64,000 nucleotides of DNA from Rhizobium anhuiense (lineage in GTDB: Bacteria > Pseudomonadota > Alphaproteobacteria > Rhizobiales > Rhizobiaceae), in NCBI RefSeq assembly GCF_003985145.1, contig NZ_ML133524.1:248001-312000 (forward strand). The letters run 5' to 3'. The notes beneath the pieces were generated by a model. That model worked only from the letters and a program-made list of their open reading frames with translations. It did no database searches and had not been told where the DNA came from. Positions 24,057-33,340 of the stretch are shown here, in pieces. How positions within the stretch are numbered: position 1 is the stretch's first letter; every line of letters begins with the position of its first letter. The translations under genes and the position numbers were made by a program.

Positions 24057-25238
24057 ATGAAACTACTCGAGACATACATATTGCGGCGCGTCGGCCAGAT
24101 GTTTCTCGTGGCGCTCCTGCCCGTTCTGGCGATCATTTGGACGACACAGGTTCTGCAGCGCATCAACCTGGTCACCGACAGCGGCCAGTCGATCGGCTCG
24201 TTCGCCAAGCTCGCGACGATGATTCTGCCGTCGATCATTCCCGTCGTGCTGCCCTTCGCACTCGTCATCGCGGTCACCCAGACGCTGACGACGATGAACA
24301 ACGATTCCGAGCTCACCGTCATCGACGCGGCCGGGGCGCGGCGCAGTGTGCTGATCCGCCCGATCCTGCTGCTTGCCGCCGTCATCAGCGTCTTTTCCTT
24401 CTTCGTCGACAACGTCGTCGAGCCGCGTGCAAAGACCGTCGTGCGCCAGATGATCGCCGAGACCTATGCCGACCTGCTGTCTTCGGTGATCGAAGAAAAG
24501 ACCTTCCGCAAGCTTGATGAAGGTCTTTATGTGCAGATCTCGAAGCGGATGGCGGGCCGCATGCTGAAGGGCCTGTTCGTCGCCGACGAGCGCGATCCGG
24601 CCTACGAACTGATCTATTATGCGAAGGAAGGCGCCGTCGACGATACGGGCACGACGCTGATCATGCATGAGGGCGAAGTGCACCGCAAAACGCCCGATGG
24701 CAATGTCTCGGTGATCAACTTCGATTCCTATTCCTTCGACCTCTCCGACATGACCGAGAATCGCGGCCAGGCGACGCTGCGTGCCAGCGACCGTGACCTG
24801 TGGTTCCTGTTCAACCCGGATCCGGCCGACAAGGACTATACGATCCGGCCGCAGAGCTACCGCGCCGAACTGCACCGCCGGCTGACGGACTGGATCCTGC
24901 CGGTCGTCTTTGCCCTGTTTTCGCTGGCGATCGCCGGCGACGCGCGCTCGCACCGCGAAGCGCGGCTGCATCCGATGGTGAGCGCGCTTGCCTATGCCTT
25001 CGCGATGCGATGGGCGGCCTTCTACGCGGCCAATCAGATCGACACCGACCCTGAATATATTGCCGTCCTCTACGCCATCCCGATCGTCAGCAGCATCATC
25101 TCGATCGTCTTCCTCGGCCTGCACAAACGACTGGTCATGCCGTCGTTCGTTCGGGACCGGATGTCGTCCTTCTGGAGACGAACGCAGGAAAGACTGCTTG
25201 CCGCCACCGGCAGGACCGGCGGGGGCACTGCCCAATGA
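24057..25238 (+). CDS. lptF: LPS export ABC transporter permease LptF
   Basis: LptF pairs with LptG and the LptB ATPase to extract lipopolysaccharide from the inner membrane. The 393-residue protein has the YjgP/YjgQ layout: membrane helices near the N-terminus (LETYILRRVGQMFLVALLP, LPFALVIAVTQTL), a coupling region with MNNDSELTVIDAAG, a periplasmic beta-jellyroll domain, and three C-terminal helices. ATG 24057 is preceded by AAGGGCAGG at good spacing; a frame extended by 27 codons is unlikely. LptG starts inside its stop codon (ATGA). Confidence 0.94.
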   Translation: MKLLETYILRRVGQMFLVALLPVLAIIWTTQVLQRINLVTDSGQSIGSFAKLATMILPSIIPVVLPFALVIAVTQTLTTMNNDSELTVIDAAGARRSVLIRPILLLAAVISVFSFFVDNVVEPRAKTVVRQMIAETYADLLSSVIEEKTFRKLDEGLYVQISKRMAGRMLKGLFVADERDPAYELIYYAKEGAVDDTGTTLIMHEGEVHRKTPDGNVSVINFDSYSFDLSDMTENRGQATLRASDRDLWFLFNPDPADKDYTIRPQSYRAELHRRLTDWILPVVFALFSLAIAGDARSHREARLHPMVSALAYAFAMRWAAFYAANQIDTDPEYIAVLYAIPIVSSIISIVFLGLHKRLVMPSFVRDRMSSFWRRTQERLLAATGRTGGGTAQ

Positions 25239-26323
25239 TGTTCGGGACATTGTCGCGTTATTTCTTTCGCCGCTACCTGGCGACGACGGGCTGGTTCCTG
25301 ATCGGCGTCTCGGCGATTTCTTTCCTGCTCGATTTCAGCGAGACGGCGGGCCGCATGTCCGGCCTGCCCGGCTACACGATCAGCGGCGGCATCCTGATGA
25401 CCGCCGTGCGCCTGCCGCTCATCCTGCAGCAGACCGTGCCGTTCATCGCGCTGTTCGTCGGCATGACGGTGCTGATCGGGCTCAACCGCAAATATGAGCT
25501 GGTCGTCACGCGCGCAGCCGGCATTTCGGTCTGGCAGTTCATGTTCCCCTTCATCGCCGGCTCGCTGGCGCTCGGCCTGCTGACGATGACGGCGCTCAAT
25601 CCGCTCGCGGCCTGGGGACAGCGCCAGGCGCTGCTGGTCGAATCCGACTGGCGCGGCGAGAACGCGGTCCTGCGCAAGGCGCCGCAGATTCCGTGGCTGC
25701 GCCAGATCAGTGGCCGAGACGATGTCATCATCGGCGCTCAGACGGTTCAGGAGAACGGAACCAAGCTGATCGACGCCGTGCTGATCCATTTCGATTCAGG
25801 TGGTCAGGTCATTCTGAGACAGGATGCCGCCACGGCAAAATTGGAAGATGGTTACTGGCAACTTAACAACGTCGTCGAGCGTAAGCCTGGCGAAATCCCC
25901 CTGCGTAAAGCTTCGGTTCAACTTCGCACCAATCTGAAACAGGATTTCGTCCAGGAGCGGCTGACAGCGCCGGAAACAATTGGTTTCTTTGACCTTTCCA
26001 ACCGGATTGCGGCTGCCAAATCCTTCGGTATTTCAACCAAGGCGTTGGAGACGCAATTCAACTCCCTGTTGTCCCAGCCATTGCTGCTGGTGGCCATGAC
26101 TCTCATTGCTGCAACAGTGTCCCTAAAATTTAGCCGGTTCAACCAATCCCGCTCCGTGATTCTGGGTGGCATCCTCTCGGGCTTCATGCTTTATGTCATC
26201 ACCGTGCTTGTAAAGGCATTCGGAAGCAGTGGAGTCGTGCCTCCCTTCGTGGCGACGTGGATACCGGTGGTCGTCGCGCTGGCCTTGGGTGCGACTATTC
26301 TGCTTCATCAGGAGGACGGCTAG
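25235..26323 (+). CDS. lptG: LPS export ABC transporter permease LptG
   Basis: This 362-residue protein is the second LptB2FG permease. It shows FFRRYLATTGWFLIGVSAI (helix 1), LPLILQQTVPFIALFVGMTVLIGLN in two parts, the conserved ELVVTRAAGISVWQ coupling segment, a periplasmic domain, and C-terminal helices beginning LLSQPLLLVAMTLIAATVSL. It is translationally coupled to lptF (ATGA overlap) and its TAG stop overlaps the GTG start of lptD by one base. The three LPS-transport genes are therefore expressed together. Confidence 0.94.
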   Translation: MMFGTLSRYFFRRYLATTGWFLIGVSAISFLLDFSETAGRMSGLPGYTISGGILMTAVRLPLILQQTVPFIALFVGMTVLIGLNRKYELVVTRAAGISVWQFMFPFIAGSLALGLLTMTALNPLAAWGQRQALLVESDWRGENAVLRKAPQIPWLRQISGRDDVIIGAQTVQENGTKLIDAVLIHFDSGGQVILRQDAATAKLEDGYWQLNNVVERKPGEIPLRKASVQLRTNLKQDFVQERLTAPETIGFFDLSNRIAAAKSFGISTKALETQFNSLLSQPLLLVAMTLIAATVSLKFSRFNQSRSVILGGILSGFMLYVITVLVKAFGSSGVVPPFVATWIPVVVALALGATILLHQEDG

Positions 26324-28650
26324 TGGCGGCAGGCGACCGCAAGTATTTTAGTAAACAGCTGGTTGCCCTGCTTGTCGGCGCGACTGTATCTTCCTATTTC
26401 GGCAGTGCCCCGGCCTCTTACGGCCAGGCCAGCGCGCCCGAACAAACGATAAAGAATAAGATTCCTGAAGGGGCGAAGCTTCTGCTTTCGGCCAACGAAC
26501 TCCTCTACAATCGCGACGCCCAGTTGGTGTCGGCGGTCGGCGGCGTTCAGATCAATTATGGCGGCTACAAAATGGTCGCACAGAAGGTCGAGTACAATCA
26601 GAAGACCGGCCGGATGATGGCGCTCGGCAATGTCGAGCTGGTCAGCCCCGACGGCAACCGCATCTATGCAGACAACCTTGACGTGACCGACAATTTCGCG
26701 GACGGGTTCCTGAACGAACTGCGCATCGAAACGGCTGACAATACGCGTATCGTCGCCGAGAGCGGCGAGCGTGTCGGCGGCACGCAGATGATTCTGAACA
26801 AGGGTGTCTACACGGCCTGCCTTCCCTGCGCCGAAGATCCGAAACGCGCGCCCTTCTGGCAGGTCAAGGCCAAGCGCGTGATCCAGAACGGCGTGACGCA
26901 CACGATCCGCCTGGAGCGCGCGCGCTTCGAACTGCTCGGTTATCCGATCGCCTTCGTGCCGGTCATGGAAGTTCCCGACAATACGGTGAAGCGCAAGTCC
27001 GGCTTTCTCTTCCCGACGATGAGCCTGTCGCAGAATCTCGGCTTCGGGCTTTCCGTTCCCTATTATTACGTGATCTCGCCGAGCATGGACGCGACGGTCA
27101 CCGCCACCGGCTACACGGCCCAGGGCTTCCTCGTCGAAGGCGAATTCCGCCAGCGCTTCGAAAATGGCACGCATATCCTGCGCGTCGCCGGCATCGACCA
27201 GGCAAAGCCGGACAATTTCAGCTCCGGCACCAGCGATGCCGAAGCCGGCCAGCGTGGCATGGTGGCGTCGAAGGCCGAATTCCGCATCAATCCGCGCTGG
27301 ACGTTCGGCTGGGACGTCATGATGCAGAGCGACAACAATTTTTCACGCACCTACAAGCTGCGCGGTCTGAGCAGCACGGATCGGACCAACCAGATCTACC
27401 TGACGGGGCTTGGAAAACGCAATTATTTCGATATGCGGGCGTTCTATTTCGACGTCCAGGATGCCGACCGGACGAACACGGCCGAGAAAAAGCAGGCGAT
27501 CGTCTATCCCGCGATGGACTATCACTATGTGGCGCCGCAGCCGCTTGCCGGCGGCGAGCTTTCGGCCGATGTCAACCTGACGAATATTTCGCGCACCCAT
27601 GACGACTTCTATACCGTCGACGGCTTCGACCGCTTCCGCGGCCTGAAGGGCCAGACCTCGCGGCTGACTGCCGAGCTGCAGTGGAAACGCACCTACGTCA
27701 CGCCGACCGGCCTGGTGATCACGCCGCTGCTGGCTGCGCGCGGCGACGCCTTCGCGCTGAACATGGACGATCCCACGGGCTACACCGGCAACTATGTCGA
27801 CGGCAATTCCGCCACCCGTTCGATGTTCACGGCCGGGCTGGAGATGCGTTATCCGATCCTGATGACGACGGATAACAGCACGCATATTCTCGAGCCGATC
27901 GCACAGATCTATGCCCGCCCCGACGAGCAGCTGGCAGGCCGCCTGCCGAACGAGGATGCGCAAAGCTTCGTCTTCGACGCCACCTCACTGTTCGACCGCG
28001 ACAAATTCTCGGGCTATGACCGCGTCGAAGGCGGGACCCGCGCCAATGTCGGCGTCCAGTACACCGGTACGTTCGACAGCGGCTACAAGCTGCACGGCAT
28101 TTTTGGCCAGTCCTACCAGATCGCCGGTCAGAATTCGTTTGCGACCGATGATCTCGTCAATGTCGGCGCGGATTCCGGCCTTGAAACCACGCGTTCCGAC
28201 TATGTCGGCCTCGGCGGCGTCGAGACACCGTTCGGCCTTTCAGTGACCGCCTCCTACCGCCTCGACGAGAAGGATTTCGATTTCCGCCGCGGCGACCTGA
28301 CGACGGCTTACCAGAACGACACCTTCTCGACGCAGGTGACCTTCACCCATCTCAGCGCCCAGCCGGAATATGGCTTCGACGAAGACAATGACGAGATCCA
28401 GACCAGCAGCAGAATCAAGTTCAAGGATTACTGGGCGATTTTCGGCGGCATCGCCTGGGATCTGAATAATGATGTGATCAGCCGCCGGACGCTTGGTCTC
28501 TCCTATGACGACGAGTGCACGATCTTCACGATCGCCTACACCGACAGCAGGGATTCCGACGACGAGACGGCAAGCGACTGGACGATCGGCGCACGGCTGA
28601 CCTTCCGCACGCTCGGCGACATCAAGATCGGCACCGACAGCCTGGAGTGA
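26323..28650 (+). CDS. lptD: LPS-assembly outer-membrane protein LptD
   Basis: LptD is the outer-membrane barrel that, with LptE, inserts lipopolysaccharide into the outer leaflet. The 775-residue protein has a signal peptide (cleaved near ASYGQA), an OstA-type N-terminal jellyroll (LLLSANELLYNRDAQLVSA...GNVELVSPDG) and a long C-terminal beta barrel. GTG 26323 is supported by AGGAGGA seven bases upstream. Only three cysteines are seen, two in TACLPCAED and one in DDECTIF, fewer than the four of E. coli LptD, so the disulfide pattern must differ. The SurA-like chaperone follows. Confidence 0.94.
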   Translation: MAAGDRKYFSKQLVALLVGATVSSYFGSAPASYGQASAPEQTIKNKIPEGAKLLLSANELLYNRDAQLVSAVGGVQINYGGYKMVAQKVEYNQKTGRMMALGNVELVSPDGNRIYADNLDVTDNFADGFLNELRIETADNTRIVAESGERVGGTQMILNKGVYTACLPCAEDPKRAPFWQVKAKRVIQNGVTHTIRLERARFELLGYPIAFVPVMEVPDNTVKRKSGFLFPTMSLSQNLGFGLSVPYYYVISPSMDATVTATGYTAQGFLVEGEFRQRFENGTHILRVAGIDQAKPDNFSSGTSDAEAGQRGMVASKAEFRINPRWTFGWDVMMQSDNNFSRTYKLRGLSSTDRTNQIYLTGLGKRNYFDMRAFYFDVQDADRTNTAEKKQAIVYPAMDYHYVAPQPLAGGELSADVNLTNISRTHDDFYTVDGFDRFRGLKGQTSRLTAELQWKRTYVTPTGLVITPLLAARGDAFALNMDDPTGYTGNYVDGNSATRSMFTAGLEMRYPILMTTDNSTHILEPIAQIYARPDEQLAGRLPNEDAQSFVFDATSLFDRDKFSGYDRVEGGTRANVGVQYTGTFDSGYKLHGIFGQSYQIAGQNSFATDDLVNVGADSGLETTRSDYVGLGGVETPFGLSVTASYRLDEKDFDFRRGDLTTAYQNDTFSTQVTFTHLSAQPEYGFDEDNDEIQTSSRIKFKDYWAIFGGIAWDLNNDVISRRTLGLSYDDECTIFTIAYTDSRDSDDETASDWTIGARLTFRTLGDIKIGTDSLE

Positions 28651-28792
28651 CGGCAGGCGGGCGCAAACATCGCCTGAAGCCATTCTTTCGCCGTAAGCCT
28701 GTGCAGGACATTGCCGCCAGTCGATATCTGAGGCATAGGGGTTTCGCGCCGTGACGGGAGCGATTTCTGCATGTCTCGCACTGTGGTAAGGA

Positions 28793-28815
28793 CGCCGCGA
28801 ACACGTCTCGCGGCG
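28793..28815 (+). terminator. Hairpin between lptD and the SurA-like gene
   Basis: The 8-bp stem CGCCGCGA/TCGCGGCG with a 7-nt loop has no T-run and sits 19 bp before the start codon at 28834. It may attenuate read-through or stabilise mRNA ends inside the operon rather than end it. Confidence 0.45.
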
Positions 28816-28833
28816 CTATTGGGAGGTCAACAG

Positions 28834-29781
28834 ATGATTGACGCGAAAAAAGCCATAACCACGTTCCTCGCCGGGGCGGCGCTTGCATTGCTGACAAGTC
28901 TCGCCGGTCCCGCGCTTGCGGCAAGCGAAGTCAAGGCCGTGGTCAACGGCACCGCCATCACCAGCGGCGATGTCGCCAAGCGCCAGGCCTTCCTGCGCCT
29001 GCAGCACACGAAGGCCGATGCGAAGACTGCGCAGGAGCAATTGGTCGACGAAACGCTCAAGCGGCAGGAGGTCTCCCGCGTCCATATGTCGGTTTCGCAG
29101 CAGGACGTCGATGCGTCTTTCGCGCGCTTTTCGAGCGGCAACAAGCTTTCCGTCGAGCAAATGTCGCAGATCCTCGATCGCGCCGGCGTCGGCGTCGATC
29201 ATTTCAAGGCTTTCATCGCCGTACAGATGAGCTGGCCGCGCGTCGTCAACGCGCGCTACGGCTCGACCTCGCGGCTGTCGAACTATGATCTCGTCTCGCG
29301 CATGATGCAGAACAACAAACAGAAGCCGGTGACGACGGAATATATGCTGCAGCAGATCATCTTCGTCATTCCGCAAGCCAAGCGCAGCGCCATCACCGGC
29401 AAGCGTAAGGGCGAGGCCGAGGCGTCGCGCTCGAAATTTCCGGGCTGTGATCAGGCAAAGGTCTTTGCCGCGACGATGCGCGACGTGTCTGTGCGCGATC
29501 TCGGCCGCATGCTCGCCCCCGAGATCCCGCCGGATTGGAAACCGCTGGTCGAGCAGGCCAAGGGCAATACGACGGGCACCCGCGTCACCGACAAGGGCGT
29601 CGAATATCTGGCGATCTGCAGCCAGCGCCAGGTCTCCGACGACCAGGCCGCCGAAATGGTCTTCCGCCAGGAGGATCTCGACAAGTCCAAGGCCGGTAAA
29701 AAAGATGCCGGCCCGGAAAATGAAAACAGCAAGAAATACCTGGATGAACTGCGCAAAAAGGCGCAGATCGCCTACCGCTGA
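28834..29781 (+). CDS. SurA N-terminal domain periplasmic chaperone
   Basis: The 315-residue protein has a signal peptide (LAGPALA cleavage near residue 29) followed by a SurA-type chaperone domain (VVNGTAITSGDVAKRQAFL at the start). A parvulin-like region follows from TTEYMLQQIIFVIP, but it lacks a clean PpiC active-site pattern. SurA delivers nascent outer-membrane barrels to BAM, and LptD is a known client in E. coli, so its place just after lptD makes sense. The start at 28834 has a strong GGGAGGT site. pdxA begins 6 bp later. Confidence 0.88.
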   Translation: MIDAKKAITTFLAGAALALLTSLAGPALAASEVKAVVNGTAITSGDVAKRQAFLRLQHTKADAKTAQEQLVDETLKRQEVSRVHMSVSQQDVDASFARFSSGNKLSVEQMSQILDRAGVGVDHFKAFIAVQMSWPRVVNARYGSTSRLSNYDLVSRMMQNNKQKPVTTEYMLQQIIFVIPQAKRSAITGKRKGEAEASRSKFPGCDQAKVFAATMRDVSVRDLGRMLAPEIPPDWKPLVEQAKGNTTGTRVTDKGVEYLAICSQRQVSDDQAAEMVFRQEDLDKSKAGKKDAGPENENSKKYLDELRKKAQIAYR

Positions 29782-29787
29782 CCGACG

Positions 29788-30816
29788 ATGGCGACACCGT
29801 TTTCGCGACCGCTTGCGCTGAGCCAGGGCGACCCCGCCGGCATCGGGCCGGATATTACGCTGATGGCGTGGCTGCGGCGGCGCGAACTCGGGCTGCCGCC
29901 TTTCTTCCTGATCGGCGATCCTGATGTCCTGGCGCTGAGAGCCCGCCAGCTCAATCTGGCGGTTTCGATCCGCGAGACGCACACGGCCAGCGAGGCTGCC
30001 GGCCTATTTGCCGACGCGCTGCCGGTCATGACCGTCCCGGCCGGCATCGAAGTGGTGGCCGGCGAGCCGCATGCGGCTACGGCGAAGGGCACGATCGCAT
30101 CGATCGAGAAAGCCGTGTCGCTCGTCATCAGCGGCGAGGCGCTCGCGGTCGTGACCAACCCGATCGCTAAGGCCGTGCTCTACGAGGCGGGTTTCCGGTT
30201 TCCCGGCCATACCGAATTTCTCGCCGATCTCGCCGCCAGGGCGACGGGCCTGCCGGTGACGCCTGTCATGATGCTGTCCGGTCCGAAACTCCGGGCCATT
30301 CCCGTCACCATCCACATTCCGGTCCGGGACGTGCCGCAGGCGCTGACCGGCGAACTGATCGTGGAAACCTGCCGCGTTGCCCATGAAGACCTCAGGCACC
30401 GCTTCGGCATCGAGGCGCCGCGGCTCGCCGTTGCCGGCCTCAACCCGCATGCGGGCGAAGGCGGGACGATGGGCCGGGAGGACGAGGACATTATCCGTCC
30501 GGCGATCGAGCGCCTGCGCGACGAGGGCATCGATGCGATCGGCCCCCTGCCCGCCGATACGATGTTCCATGACGAGGCGCGGGCGCGTTACGACGTCGCC
30601 GTCTGCATGTATCACGATCAGGCGCTGATCCCGGCCAAGGCACTCGGTTTCGACGACAGCGTCAACGTGACGCTCGGGCTTCCCTTCGTGCGCACCTCGC
30701 CGGATCACGGCACCGCTTTCGGCATCGCCGGCAAGGGACTGGCGCGCGAGCAGAGCCTCATTGCCGCGCTGAAGCTCGCCGCCCAGCTTGGCCGCAGCGC
30801 CGAAAGCCGCCGCTGA
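29788..30816 (+). CDS. pdxA: 4-hydroxythreonine-4-phosphate dehydrogenase
   Basis: PdxA oxidises 4-phosphohydroxy-L-threonine with NAD in pyridoxal 5'-phosphate synthesis; decarboxylation of the product gives the precursor used by PdxJ. The 342-residue protein has [13 protein letters not shown] at the N-terminus, [26 protein letters not shown] with a metal His, [17 protein letters not shown] and [15 protein letters not shown] with further metal ligands. Its stop overlaps the rsmA start by one base. The surA-pdxA-rsmA order is widely conserved in proteobacteria. Confidence 0.95.
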   Translation: MATPFSRPLALSQGDPAGIGPDITLMAWLRRRELGLPPFFLIGDPDVLALRARQLNLAVSIRETHTASEAAGLFADALPVMTVPAGIEVVAGEPHAATAKGTIASIEKAVSLVISGEALAVVTNPIAKAVLYEAGFRFPGHTEFLADLAARATGLPVTPVMMLSGPKLRAIPVTIHIPVRDVPQALTGELIVETCRVAHEDLRHRFGIEAPRLAVAGLNPHAGEGGTMGREDEDIIRPAIERLRDEGIDAIGPLPADTMFHDEARARYDVAVCMYHDQALIPAKALGFDDSVNVTLGLPFVRTSPDHGTAFGIAGKGLAREQSLIAALKLAAQLGRSAESRR

Positions 30817-31643
30817 TGGCTGCACTCGACGGTCTGCCACCGCTTCGTGACGTCATCCAACGCCACGGCCTCGATGCGCGCAAGGCGCTCGGGCAGAACT
30901 TCCTGCTCGATCTCAACCTCACCCAGAAGATCGCCCGCACGGCGGGGACGCTCGACGAGGCAACCGTCATCGAGGTCGGCCCCGGCCCCGGCGGGTTGAC
31001 CCGCGCGATCCTGGCGCTCGGCGCCAGGAAGGTTATCGCCATCGAGCGGGATACACGCTGCCTGCCGGCGCTCGCCGAGATCGCCGATCATTATCCCGGC
31101 CGGCTCGAGGTGATCGAAGGCGACGCGCTGAAGACGGATTTCGAGACATTGGCGCCGGAAGGCCCGATCAAGATCATCGCCAACCTGCCCTACAACGTCG
31201 GCACGCAGCTTTTGGTCAATTGGCTGCTGCCGAAAGCCTGGCCGCCGTTCTGGCAGTCGCTGACGCTGATGTTTCAGAAGGAAGTCGGCGAGCGTATCGT
31301 CGCTGGCGAAGACGATGATCACTACGGCCGTCTCGGCGTGCTCTGCGGCTGGCGGACAGAGGCCCGCATGGCTTTCGACGTGCCGCCGCAAGCCTTCACA
31401 CCGCCGCCGAAGGTGACGTCGACGGTCGTGCATCTCACACCCCGCGAAAATCCCATCCCCTGCGCTGTCGCCGATCTGGAAAAGGTGACGCAGGCCGCCT
31501 TCGGGCAGCGCCGCAAGATGCTGCGCCAAAGCCTGAAACCGCTCGGCGGTGAGCGCCTGCTCATCAAGGCCGGGATCGATCCGGCGCGGCGAGCCGAGAC
31601 CCTTTCCGTCGAAGAGTTCTGCCTGTTGGCGAACAGCCTCTAA
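30816..31643 (+). CDS. rsmA: 16S rRNA dimethyladenosine transferase
   Basis: RsmA (KsgA) dimethylates two adjacent adenines near the 3' end of 16S rRNA, late in small-subunit assembly. The 275-residue protein has the expected GQNFLLDLN start, the SAM motif [16 protein letters not shown], the acidic IAIERD, and the catalytic [10 protein letters not shown]. The C-terminal helical domain ends with [13 protein letters not shown]. Sensitivity or resistance to kasugamycin depends on this enzyme. It is the last gene of the lptF-to-rsmA run and is followed by a rhizobial repeat. Confidence 0.96.
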   Translation: MAALDGLPPLRDVIQRHGLDARKALGQNFLLDLNLTQKIARTAGTLDEATVIEVGPGPGGLTRAILALGARKVIAIERDTRCLPALAEIADHYPGRLEVIEGDALKTDFETLAPEGPIKIIANLPYNVGTQLLVNWLLPKAWPPFWQSLTLMFQKEVGERIVAGEDDDHYGRLGVLCGWRTEARMAFDVPPQAFTPPPKVTSTVVHLTPRENPIPCAVADLEKVTQAAFGQRRKMLRQSLKPLGGERLLIKAGIDPARRAETLSVEEFCLLANSL

Positions 31644-31665
31644 AGCTCGGCGAAAAGCCAGCAGT

Positions 31666-31773
31666 TCTAGAGCATTTCCGTTTTTCTTCGAATCACGAAA
31701 ATGCTCTATCTCTTTGTTTTCACGCAATTCCGGACGCAAAACCGCCGTGCACTTTTGCTGGAATTGCTCTAAA
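31666..31773. repeat. Rhizobial palindromic intergenic repeat, family D
   Basis: A 108-bp element. Its left hairpin pairs AGAGCATTTCCG with CGAAAATGCTCT, and the outer left sequence can instead pair with GGAATTGCTCT at the right end. It fills the gap between convergent rsmA and gmk, and the gmk stop codon (31769-31771) lies inside its right edge. This sequence type is abundant in Rhizobiaceae genomes (recalled, not searched). Confidence 0.75.
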
Positions 31774-32431
31774 GCGACGGCGTTTCTTCCAGCAGTCCGC
31801 GGACGAAGTCGAACATGCCATGGCGGCGGTCGCGGCGCAGGCGTTCGGCCTTGACGATCGACTGAACGGCGTCAAAGGCGGTGTCGAGGTCGTCGTTTAC
31901 GATGACATAGTCATATTCGCGCCAGTGGGCGATCTCGGCGCGGCTGTTGGCGAGGCGCGTCTGGATGACCTCTTCGGAATCCTCGGCGCGGCGATGCAGC
32001 CGCGACTGCAGTTCGGTCATGGTCGGCGGCAGCACAAAGATCGAGACGACGTCGGCCGACATTTTCTCCTGCAATTGCTGGGCGCCCTGCCAGTCGATAT
32101 CGAAGAGCATGTCGCGGCCTTCGGCCATGGCCTGCTCCACCGGCTCGCGCGGCGTGCCATAGAAATTGCCGTGCACCTCGGCCCATTCGAGCAGCGCATC
32201 GCTGTCACGCAGCCGCTCGAACTCACGCACGCTCTTGAAGTGGTAATGCACGCCCTCAACCTCGCTCGGGCGGCGCGGGCGCGTGGTAACGCTGACGGAA
32301 AGGCCGATATTCTTGTCGATCCCCAGCAGCGTGCGCGCGATGGTGGACTTGCCGGCGCCCGACGGCGACGAAATGACAAGCATCAGACCGCGGCGGGCGA
32401 TCTGCACGGGCGAAGTTTTCGCCGGTTTCAT
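31769..32431 (-). CDS. gmk: Guanylate kinase
   Basis: Gmk phosphorylates GMP to GDP with ATP, an essential step for GTP, dGTP and (p)ppGpp supply. The 220-residue protein has the P-loop [11 protein letters not shown], the GMP-binding segment [19 protein letters not shown] and the later [11 protein letters not shown]. Its last codons overlap the end of a rhizobial repeat. The start at 32431 gives a 16-residue N-terminal extension before the P-loop strand; an internal start at MLVISS is possible. It follows yicC after 3 bp, as in many proteobacteria where the two are paired. Confidence 0.95.
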   Translation of the reverse strand: MKPAKTSPVQIARRGLMLVISSPSGAGKSTIARTLLGIDKNIGLSVSVTTRPRRPSEVEGVHYHFKSVREFERLRDSDALLEWAEVHGNFYGTPREPVEQAMAEGRDMLFDIDWQGAQQLQEKMSADVVSIFVLPPTMTELQSRLHRRAEDSEEVIQTRLANSRAEIAHWREYDYVIVNDDLDTAFDAVQSIVKAERLRRDRRHGMFDFVRGLLEETPSL

Positions 32432-32434
32432 GTC

Positions 32435-33322
32435 TTACTCCAAATTCTGGACCTGCTCGCGGAACTGGTCGATCACGACTTTCAGCTCGATGCCGGCAGC
32501 GGTGACCGCCGAGGCATTCGACTTCGAGCAGATGGTATTCGATTCGCGGTTAAATTCCTGTGCAAGGAAGTCCAACCGGCGCCCTGCAGGGCCACCTTTC
32601 ACCAGAAGATCGCGCGCGGCGGCGATATGGGCCTTCAGACGATCGATTTCCTCGCGCAGATCGGCCTTGGTCGCCAGCAGCGCGGCTTCGGCATGCAGCC
32701 TGTCGCGGTCGAGCGCGGCCATGCCGTCCATCAGCAAGGCGACCTGCCCGGCAAGCCGCGCAGCGATCTCCTGCGGCGAGCGCGACGGATCGGCCTCGAT
32801 CGTCCGTGCCAGGCCATCGATCGTCGCGACATGGTCGAGAAGAATGCGGGTCAGCGCCGCCCCTTCCTGTTCGCGCATCGCCCTCAGATCGGCAAGCGCG
32901 GCCAACAGACCGGCAGCGATATCGGCGTCACGGGCGGCAAGCGCCTCCTCGCCGTCCTCGCCTTCGCGGAATTCCACGATGCCGCGCACCAGGAGCAGCG
33001 TATCGAGCTTCAGCGGCGACGGATCGATCACCCCGTCCAATTGCTCGCGCATGGCCAGCACGGCGGCGAGCGCCTCCCTGTTCAGCACCGCCTCGAAGCG
33101 GTTCTCGTCGGCGGTGACGGATAGGGATGCCTGCAGGTTGCCGCGGCTGAAGCTTTCGCCGGCGAGGCGGCGGACCTCCGCCTCCATGCGTTCGAGGCCG
33201 GGCGGCAGGCGCAGGCGCAGATCAAGGCCCTTGCCGTTGACCGAGCGCAGTTCCCATGCCCAGCGCCAGCGGCCGCTCGTTCCCTCGCGCCGCGCAAAAC
33301 CGGTCATGGACTGCAAAGCCAT
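32435..33322 (-). CDS. YicC/YloC family endoribonuclease
   Basis: The 295-residue protein belongs to the YicC family, shown in E. coli to be an RNase that acts on small RNAs. The family ends are clear: MTGFARREG...ELRSVNGKGLDLRLRLP in the first 40 residues, and KAHIAAARDLL with GRRLDFLAQEFNRESNTICS near the C-terminus. It lies between mltG and gmk on one strand with short gaps (18 and 3 bp), so all three are probably co-transcribed. Its link to cell-wall synthesis, if any, is not known. Confidence 0.92.
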   Translation of the reverse strand: MALQSMTGFARREGTSGRWRWAWELRSVNGKGLDLRLRLPPGLERMEAEVRRLAGESFSRGNLQASLSVTADENRFEAVLNREALAAVLAMREQLDGVIDPSPLKLDTLLLVRGIVEFREGEDGEEALAARDADIAAGLLAALADLRAMREQEGAALTRILLDHVATIDGLARTIEADPSRSPQEIAARLAGQVALLMDGMAALDRDRLHAEAALLATKADLREEIDRLKAHIAAARDLLVKGGPAGRRLDFLAQEFNRESNTICSKSNASAVTAAGIELKVVIDQFREQVQNLE

Positions 33323-33340
33323 GCGAACCTCCCGAAGGTA

